Source: Alphaproteobacteria bacterium
Lineage (GTDB): Bacteria; Pseudomonadota; Alphaproteobacteria; Sphingomonadales; Sphingomonadaceae
Direction of reading: 5' to 3'
Length of the DNA: 40,149 nucleotides
Assembly (NCBI GenBank): GCA_018823905.1
Contig: JAHJHL010000044.1
Coordinates: 1 to 40,149 of the forward strand
Positions 35,193-40,149 of this stretch are shown piece after piece. Within the stretch, counting starts at the first letter, position 1. Each line of letters opens with the position of its first letter. Both the position numbers and the translations under genes were made by a program. The notes beneath the pieces are model-generated. The model saw nothing but the letters and a program-made list of their open reading frames with translations. It had not been told where the DNA came from and did not search any database.

Positions 35193-36297
35193 GCGCAACA
35201 ATCTCCGCAATCTGTTTGGCCGCGGTGCCGTCCCCGAAAGGATTATGGGCGCGGGCCATGGCCGAATAGGCGTCCTTATCGTCGAGAAGCCTGAAAATTT
35301 CGGAAACAATACGCGCTTTGTCGGTTCCGACAAGCCGTGCGGTGCCCGCCTCAACACCTTCGGGCCGCTCGGTCGTCTCGCGCATGACGAGGACGGGCTT
35401 TCCGAGCGAAGGCGCTTCTTCCTGCACCCCGCCACTGTCGGTCAACACGAGGTCGGAGGTGGCGAGCAGACGGACGAAATGCGGATAGTCGAGCGGATCG
35501 ATCAGCGCGACATTGTCGAGAGCACCGAGGATCGGCTCCATCGCGCTGCGGACATGAGGGTTCGGATGTACCGGAAAGACGACCGCGACATCGTTCCGCG
35601 CAGCGATCGCGGCGATTGCCTCGGCGATGGAATTCATCCCGTCACCGAAATTCTCGCGGCGGTGCGACGTAACGGCAATAATCCTTTTGCCACCGAAGCG
35701 GCTGACGAGCGGATCGAGCCCGGCGGCTAGCGAAGGTTCTTCGTCGATCCGCGCTTTGGTCGCCAACAGCGCATCGATCACGGTATTGCCGGTCACGTGA
35801 ATGCGGTTGGGTGGAACATTTTCGGCGCGCAGTGCGGCCGCGGCGGTCTCCGTCGGAGCGAAATGAAGGTCGGCGACCGCGCCAGTGACCTTGCGGTTCA
35901 CTTCCTCGGGCCAAGGGTGATAGATATTGCCGCTACGCAGCCCCGCCTCGACATGGCCAACGGGGATTTTACGGAAATAGGCGGCGAGGGTGGCCGCCAT
36001 CGTGGTCAGCGTGTCGCCGTGAACGAGGATGCGGTCGGGCTTTTCCCTGTCGAGCGTCTGGCCGAGGCCCGTGACGAGCCGAGCCAGCAGAGCGTCGAGC
36101 GTCTGATCCGGCTGCATGACGTTGAGATCTATGTCTGGCGTGATGCGCGCGATGTCGAGCACTTGGTCGAGCATCTCGCGGTGCTGCGCGGTAACGCAGA
36201 CGCGGATGTCCCACCCGGCCGTTGCACGCAAGGCATGGACAACAGGAAACATCTTGATCGCTTCGGGGCGGGTTCCGAACGCCGTCATTACCTTCAC
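35179..36297 (-). CDS. wecB: UDP-N-acetylglucosamine 2-epimerase, non-hydrolysing
   Basis: This 372-residue enzyme has KVMTAFGTRPEAIKMFPV, TAQHREMLDQVL, VHGDTLTTMAATLAAYF, GHVEAGLRSGNIYHPWPEE and VTSHRRENFGDG, the WecB hallmark set, plus TDSGGVQEEAPSLGKPVLVMR. It converts UDP-GlcNAc to UDP-ManNAc in the cytoplasm. The ORF extends to a GTG at 36315, but AGGAGG (36306-36311) is 8 bases before the GTG at 36297, which gives the usual family start. It is first in the minus-strand run wecB-wecC-manA-hslV-hslU. Confidence 0.94.
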   Translation of the reverse strand: MKVMTAFGTRPEAIKMFPVVHALRATAGWDIRVCVTAQHREMLDQVLDIARITPDIDLNVMQPDQTLDALLARLVTGLGQTLDREKPDRILVHGDTLTTMAATLAAYFRKIPVGHVEAGLRSGNIYHPWPEEVNRKVTGAVADLHFAPTETAAAALRAENVPPNRIHVTGNTVIDALLATKARIDEEPSLAAGLDPLVSRFGGKRIIAVTSHRRENFGDGMNSIAEAIAAIAARNDVAVVFPVHPNPHVRSAMEPILGALDNVALIDPLDYPHFVRLLATSDLVLTDSGGVQEEAPSLGKPVLVMRETTERPEGVEAGTARLVGTDKARIVSEIFRLLDDKDAYSAMARAHNPFGDGTAAKQIAEIVARAHR

Positions 36298-36305
36298 TAT
36301 CCGCG

Positions 36306-36311
36306 CCTCCT
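36306..36311 (-). promoter_or_regulatory. Ribosome binding site selecting the GTG start of wecB
   Basis: A perfect AGGAGG on the minus strand lies 8 bases before GTG at 36297. The longer reading from GTG 36315 would place this site inside the coding region, so the shorter protein is preferred. Confidence 0.75.
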
Positions 36312-36558
36312 GCACCGGTTACTCGGCCTGCAACACGCCCATGTGCTGATGAATAATAAACGATTAAGCGCGAAATCTTGCTACACCATTAAATCCGTGT
36401 CGTACTACCGCCAGAAAAGACTGCGCGCTGGCGCGTAACATTCGCCTGCCTCGTGCGTATATTGCCACTGTCCGACAGGGCCGCTAGGGACGAAATATCG
36501 ATCGGTTGCCCGGTCTTGGCCGAAACCGGCCCTTTGAAGTTGGAACGATTCACTCACC

Positions 36559-37323
36559 ATGTTCTGGAAGCGTAAGGACAAGCCGGTTGCCCCTGCCCGG
36601 GTTGATTTTGCCATACCGCCCGGTCGCCGCATTTATGCGGTCGGCGACGTCCACGGCCGCGACGATCTGTTCGCCACGCTGATCGAGATGATCCGCGCGG
36701 ACAATCGTGCGCGCGGCGATGCCGCCGTCACCCTCGTTCTGCTCGGCGATCTGGTCGATCGGGGTCCGGATTCGGCGGCGGTCGTCGAACGCGCGCGCTG
36801 TCTGCGCGATGAATTCGACGACACGCGATTGCTAATCGGCAACCATGAGGAGTGTTTTCTCGGGGCGTTGACCGGCGATGTGCGTAAGCTGCGCTATTTC
36901 ATGCGGATCGGCGGCGATGCCACGATTCGAAGCTACTGGAATACCGACAGGAATTTCCCCGAGGCGAGTTTTGAGGAGGTTGCGGCGCTACTTCCGCAAC
37001 TGGTGCCAGAGGAGCATGTCGCCTTCCTTGGCCGCGGCGAGGATGTCGTCGAGATCGGCGACTATATCTTCGTGCATGCAGGCATCCGTCCGGGCGTGCC
37101 TATCGGCAATCAGAAATTGTCGGATTTGCGCTGGATTCGCGACGATTTTCTTGACGACGAGCGCGATCATGGCGCGATGATCGTCCACGGTCACACGATC
37201 ACCGACGACATCGATGAATGGCCGAACCGGATCGGAATCGATACCGGCGCGTATAAAAGCGGAAAGCTGACCGCTATCGGCATCGAGGGATCGGCGCGTT
37301 GGTTTTTGACGACGAATGGATGA
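36559..37323 (+). CDS. PPP-type metallophosphoesterase (serine/threonine phosphatase-like)
   Basis: The 254-residue protein has the PPP core: YAVGDVHGRDDL (GDxHG), LLGDLVDRGPDS (GDxxDRG), LLIGNHEE (GNHE), YIFVHAGIRPG and MIVHGHTI. It is like the lambda phosphatase/PrpA group that dephosphorylates proteins or small molecules using two metals. No signal peptide is present; the start MFWKRKDKPV is basic. It lies between wecB and the dehydratase gene, so it may regulate polysaccharide production, but that is inference. The 261-base gap upstream holds an AT-rich stretch and should contain promoters for both directions. I could not identify them confidently. Confidence 0.87.
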   Translation: MFWKRKDKPVAPARVDFAIPPGRRIYAVGDVHGRDDLFATLIEMIRADNRARGDAAVTLVLLGDLVDRGPDSAAVVERARCLRDEFDDTRLLIGNHEECFLGALTGDVRKLRYFMRIGGDATIRSYWNTDRNFPEASFEEVAALLPQLVPEEHVAFLGRGEDVVEIGDYIFVHAGIRPGVPIGNQKLSDLRWIRDDFLDDERDHGAMIVHGHTITDDIDEWPNRIGIDTGAYKSGKLTAIGIEGSARWFLTTNG

Positions 37324-37391
37324 TTGCGTGGCGCTTCGGCCTTGTCAGCGGCAGTCGGCGCGGGCATTTTTTTCTGCTTCGGGCAGGAATG

Positions 37392-37421
37392 TTGCGATAA
37401 AGCCTGAATATTGAGCTATTT
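37392..37421 (+). promoter_or_regulatory. Candidate promoter of the CapD-like gene
   Basis: TTGCGA (37392-37397) and CTATTT (37416-37421) stand 18 bases apart in a locally AT-rich patch, 26 bases before the ATG at 37448. The match to sigma-70 boxes is moderate. Confidence 0.3.
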
Positions 37422-37447
37422 TGGCAGCGTGGAATTAGGGGTCAGGA

Positions 37448-39415
37448 ATGACGGGCTGGAAGGGCGAGCAGCTTTTGTTTCGCGAACGCGTTATGGCCTT
37501 TGCCGTATACTGGCTTGGCCGACTTGCAGATATGCCGCGCCAGATCCGGCAGTATGTCGCGGCGGGCATGGACGCGATGCTGTGCGTCGTCGCGGTGTGG
37601 ATCGCCCTGTCACTGCGTGTCGGCGAATGGGAGCTTTTTACCCCTCCTGTCCTGTTTCTCGCGCTCGCGGGGCTGATCTTCTGGTTCCCGATCGCATGGC
37701 GGTGCGGCATCTATCTCTCGATCATCCGCTTTTCGGGCGGCAGGACGATGATGGGGCTGGCGGTCGCTGTCGCGATCCTCGTGATCCCAATGACGGCGCT
37801 GTTCATGATCGTTGTAATCCCCGGCGTTCCGCGCACGATGGGCCTGCTGCATCCGATCATCTTTCTGGCGCTGCTGTGCGTCAGCCGGCTGCTGATCCGG
37901 TTCGCGCTGGTCGACATCTTGCACCGCGCGCACGGTGTTCGCGACCTGCGGCGAGTACTGATCTACGGCGCCGGGCGAGCAGGGCGGCAGCTTTCGCTGT
38001 CGCTGCGCCACGAACCGCATATGCAGGTGCTCGGTTATATCGATGACGACGAGCGGCTCAACGGTCAGCGGATCGACGGTATTCAGGTCTACTCGCCCAA
38101 CCGGCTAGACTGGGTGATCCAGACGCTGGCGATCGACGAGGTGCTTGTCGGTCTGCCTCGAATTTCGCGGGCACGGCGCCGTGAAATTATCGCCGCGCTC
38201 CAGAATTTTCACGTTCAGGTCCGCGTGTTGCCGAACGTCGGCAAGATCCTCGACGGCGAGGTGTCGGTCAACGACTTGCGCGCCGTCCAGATCGAGGATT
38301 TGCTCGGCCGCGATTCGGTCGCGCCGAATGCGCTGCTGCTCAGCCGCAACGTTGCCGAGAAGACGGTTCTGGTGTCGGGCGCGGGCGGATCGATCGGCAG
38401 CGAGCTGTGCCGCCAGATTCTGGCGCTGCGGCCGCGCAAGCTCGTGCTCCTCGAGCAGTCCGAATTCGCGCTCTACATCATCAACGAAGAATTGCTCGAG
38501 CTCGCGCGCGAGCTCGATATGGACGCGGATGCGATCGTCCCCGAACTGGGAAATGTCGCGGATAAGCAATCGGCGATGCGGATGTATATGCGCTGGAAGC
38601 CCGAAACCGTGTTCCATGCCGCCGCCTACAAGCACGTGCCGCTCGTCGAGGCCAACCCGGTGGCGGGATTGCGCAACAATGTCTTCGGTACCTTGCATAG
38701 CTGTCAGGCGGCGGAAGCCGCAGGCGTGGGAACCTTCATCCTCATTAGCACCGACAAGGCGGTGCGGCCGACCAACATCATGGGCGCATCGAAGCGCGTT
38801 TGCGAACTGATCCTGCAGGCGCGCGCGGCGCAGACGTCTTCGACTGTGTTCGCAATGGTGCGCTTCGGCAATGTGCTGGGGTCGAGCGGGTCGGTGGTTC
38901 CGCGCTTTCTCGCGCAGATCAAGGCGGGCGGTCCGGTCACTCTGACCGACCGCGAGATCACCCGCTATTTCATGACGATCCCGGAAGCGGCGCAACTGGT
39001 CATCCAGGCGGGGGCGATGGCGCACGGGGGCGAGGTTTTCGTTCTAGATATGGGCGAACCGGTGCGGATCGCCGACCTGGCGGCCTCGATGGTCCGATTG
39101 TCGGGTCTCACTGTCCGCGACGCGTCGAACCTCGACGGGGATATCGAGATTCGCGAAGTCGGCATGCGCCCCGGCGAAAAGCTCTATGAAGAGCTCCTGA
39201 TCGGTGAGCAGCCGCAGGCGACGACGCACCAGCGCATCATCCGAGCCAATGAGACGATGATCCCGTGGCCCCAATTGTTGGCTGAATGCGACATGCTGCA
39301 CCTGCAACTCGACGCTGGGGATGCCGCCGAGGCGATCGCGACGTTGCGTCGCCTCGTCCCCGAATATGCCCCCCCGGTTCCGCGCGCGGAAGTGCCGCGG
39401 GCAGCCGCCGGGTAG
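37448..39415 (+). CDS. Membrane nucleotide-sugar 4,6-dehydratase (CapD/FlaA1/WbpM class)
   Basis: This 655-residue protein starts with about four hydrophobic segments (residues 40-140) and a CoA-binding-like region (LIYGAGRAGRQLSLSLR). The SDR dehydratase domain has VSGAGGSIGSELCRQI, FHAAAYKHVPLVEANP, LISTDKAVRPTNIMGASKR and GEKLYEELLIGEQ. The catalytic Tyr of ordinary SDRs is replaced by Met445 (MGASK, Lys449), which is typical of the long membrane-bound WbpM-type dehydratases. It should convert UDP-GlcNAc or a related sugar to a 4-keto-6-deoxy product for surface glycans. The Shine-Dalgarno sequence AGGGG lies 6-10 bases before the ATG. Confidence 0.93.
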   Translation: MTGWKGEQLLFRERVMAFAVYWLGRLADMPRQIRQYVAAGMDAMLCVVAVWIALSLRVGEWELFTPPVLFLALAGLIFWFPIAWRCGIYLSIIRFSGGRTMMGLAVAVAILVIPMTALFMIVVIPGVPRTMGLLHPIIFLALLCVSRLLIRFALVDILHRAHGVRDLRRVLIYGAGRAGRQLSLSLRHEPHMQVLGYIDDDERLNGQRIDGIQVYSPNRLDWVIQTLAIDEVLVGLPRISRARRREIIAALQNFHVQVRVLPNVGKILDGEVSVNDLRAVQIEDLLGRDSVAPNALLLSRNVAEKTVLVSGAGGSIGSELCRQILALRPRKLVLLEQSEFALYIINEELLELARELDMDADAIVPELGNVADKQSAMRMYMRWKPETVFHAAAYKHVPLVEANPVAGLRNNVFGTLHSCQAAEAAGVGTFILISTDKAVRPTNIMGASKRVCELILQARAAQTSSTVFAMVRFGNVLGSSGSVVPRFLAQIKAGGPVTLTDREITRYFMTIPEAAQLVIQAGAMAHGGEVFVLDMGEPVRIADLAASMVRLSGLTVRDASNLDGDIEIREVGMRPGEKLYEELLIGEQPQATTHQRIIRANETMIPWPQLLAECDMLHLQLDAGDAAEAIATLRRLVPEYAPPVPRAEVPRAAAG

Positions 39416-39446
39416 CAGGGCGACAAAAGGTTCTACACCGCGGTTG

Positions 39447-39464
39447 AGCGGAGAATATTCCGCT
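39447..39464. repeat. Short inverted repeat after the CapD-like gene
   Basis: AGCGGA and TCCGCT are paired across GAATAT, 31 bases after the stop codon. No T-tract follows. It may be a weak terminator or a processing site. Confidence is low. Confidence 0.3.
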
Positions 39465-39557
39465 GGTATGCGCCGGAAACATCCCCTAAGGCGCCCCCTT
39501 CAAATTGTGCTGGTGGGACCGTCCGGTCGCAGCAACTGCGTGATTGACGAGATTAGT

Positions 39558-40149
39558 ATGCTGCGTACGAAAGCTGTTCGATTGAATGATCGCAGCAACA
39601 TGAATGAAGTTGGCTGGCCATTGCCGGTGGCAATTGTCGTCGCAATGCTGTTCGGCGGGGCGTCGCGTGCCGATGTTTTGCCACTTTTGTTTCTCCGTCC
39701 GCTTGCGGCGTTGCTTTTCGTTTACGCGATCTTCTTTCATGGCCGCGCTGCCTTCCAGCGCTCGCCGATGCTGATGGTGTTCGCGTTTTGCACGCTGGCG
39801 CTCGTAGCGCTCCACGTCGTTCCTCTACCACCTGGCGTCTGGTCCGGCCTTCCGGGCCGCCAGATCGCGGTCGACGTCTATCGCGTCGCGGGCCTGCCGC
39901 TGCCCTGGCTGCCCTTGTCGATGTCGCCGGCGGGTGCGTGGAATGCGCTGTTCAGCCTTTTCCTGCCGCTTGGCGTGCTAGTCCTCGCGCTGGCGGCGAC
40001 TGGCGGCGAGCAGGTTCGCGCGATGCGCCTGTTCCTGATCCTCGGCCTGATCAGCGGTTTTATCGGGCTTTTGCAGATATTGGGGTCGCAGCAGGGCGCG
40101 CTATATTTCTACGACATCACCAACCGCGGATCGGCGGTCGGGCTTTTTG
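39558..40149 (+). CDS. O-antigen ligase-like membrane protein (3' end cut by window)
   Basis: The frame runs to the window end without a stop, giving 197 residues of a larger polytopic protein. It shows hydrophobic segments near residues 19-34, 40-57, 65-80, 125-145 and 155-175. LPPGVWSGLPGR and the terminal DITNRGSAVGLF fit the O-antigen ligase/polymerase (Wzy_C, PF04932) family, where a sequence such as GLFANRN usually follows. It would join glycan repeat units in the inner membrane, acting with the sugars made by the neighbouring genes. ATG 39558 is chosen; in-frame GTGs upstream and an ATG at 39600 are alternatives. The rest of the polysaccharide locus probably lies to the right. Confidence 0.72.
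   Translation, partial: MLRTKAVRLNDRSNMNEVGWPLPVAIVVAMLFGGASRADVLPLLFLRPLAALLFVYAIFFHGRAAFQRSPMLMVFAFCTLALVALHVVPLPPGVWSGLPGRQIAVDVYRVAGLPLPWLPLSMSPAGAWNALFSLFLPLGVLVLALAATGGEQVRAMRLFLILGLISGFIGLLQILGSQQGALYFYDITNRGSAVGLF

Overview
The window is about 40 kb of GC-rich, tightly packed alphaproteobacterial chromosome. The gene content and several sphingomonad-type traits point to Sphingomonadales, most likely a Sphingopyxis-like organism. These traits are the short CCCCGC...GCGGGG hairpins between genes, a TCGAGCGAAGTCGA repeat, many acyl-CoA dehydrogenases, and a bacterial CDC48/VAT-type ATPase. The assignment is an inference; no rRNA or species marker is present. I see no prophage, insertion sequence or CRISPR array. 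No stretch above 300 bases lacks a gene; the longest gap is 36298-36558.

Positions 1-15077 are mostly acyl-CoA and lipid metabolism. There is a sulfotransferase-like protein, an exported amidohydrolase, a crotonase followed by a tyrosine-phosphatase-like gene, a first acyl-CoA dehydrogenase pair, an alpha-methylacyl-CoA racemase-like enzyme and a PhoX-type exported phosphatase. A four-gene minus-strand operon (two acyl-CoA dehydrogenases, a short-chain dehydrogenase and a thiolase) faces a nitronate-monooxygenase-like flavoprotein across a palindrome at 12805-12820. A fused gene follows, made of a degenerate alpha/beta-hydrolase domain and a flavin reductase domain. Together these could carry methyl-branched or steroid-like acyl-CoAs through dehydrogenation, hydroxyacyl oxidation and thiolysis. 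The substrate cannot be read from sequence.

Positions 15105-24444 are mixed housekeeping: tRNA-Ser(GGA), a divergent exported cyclophilin, a DUF1905 protein, a 46-residue basic protein, tRNA-Thr(GGT), a small membrane protein, a LysR regulator divergent from a two-ring CDC48/p97-like ATPase, an MFS transporter, a phospholipid-methyltransferase-like enzyme, a phospholipase-D/cardiolipin-synthase-like enzyme, and rpoZ with a clear terminator.

Positions 24497-32991 run on the minus strand and concern the envelope and protein quality control: hslV-hslU, a RodZ-like protein, cpoB/ybgF, tilS, ftsH, then three poorly known small genes (two exported, one DUF3800). Positions 33047-40149 are a surface-polysaccharide locus. 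On the minus strand lie wecB, wecC and a type I mannose-6-phosphate isomerase, which run colinearly into hslVU. On the plus strand lie a PPP-type phosphatase, a long CapD/FlaA1-class nucleotide-sugar dehydratase, and the start of an O-antigen-ligase-like membrane protein cut by the window end. WecB and WecC would supply UDP-ManNAcA. The dehydratase would supply a 4-keto-6-deoxy sugar. The ligase or polymerase would join the glycans.
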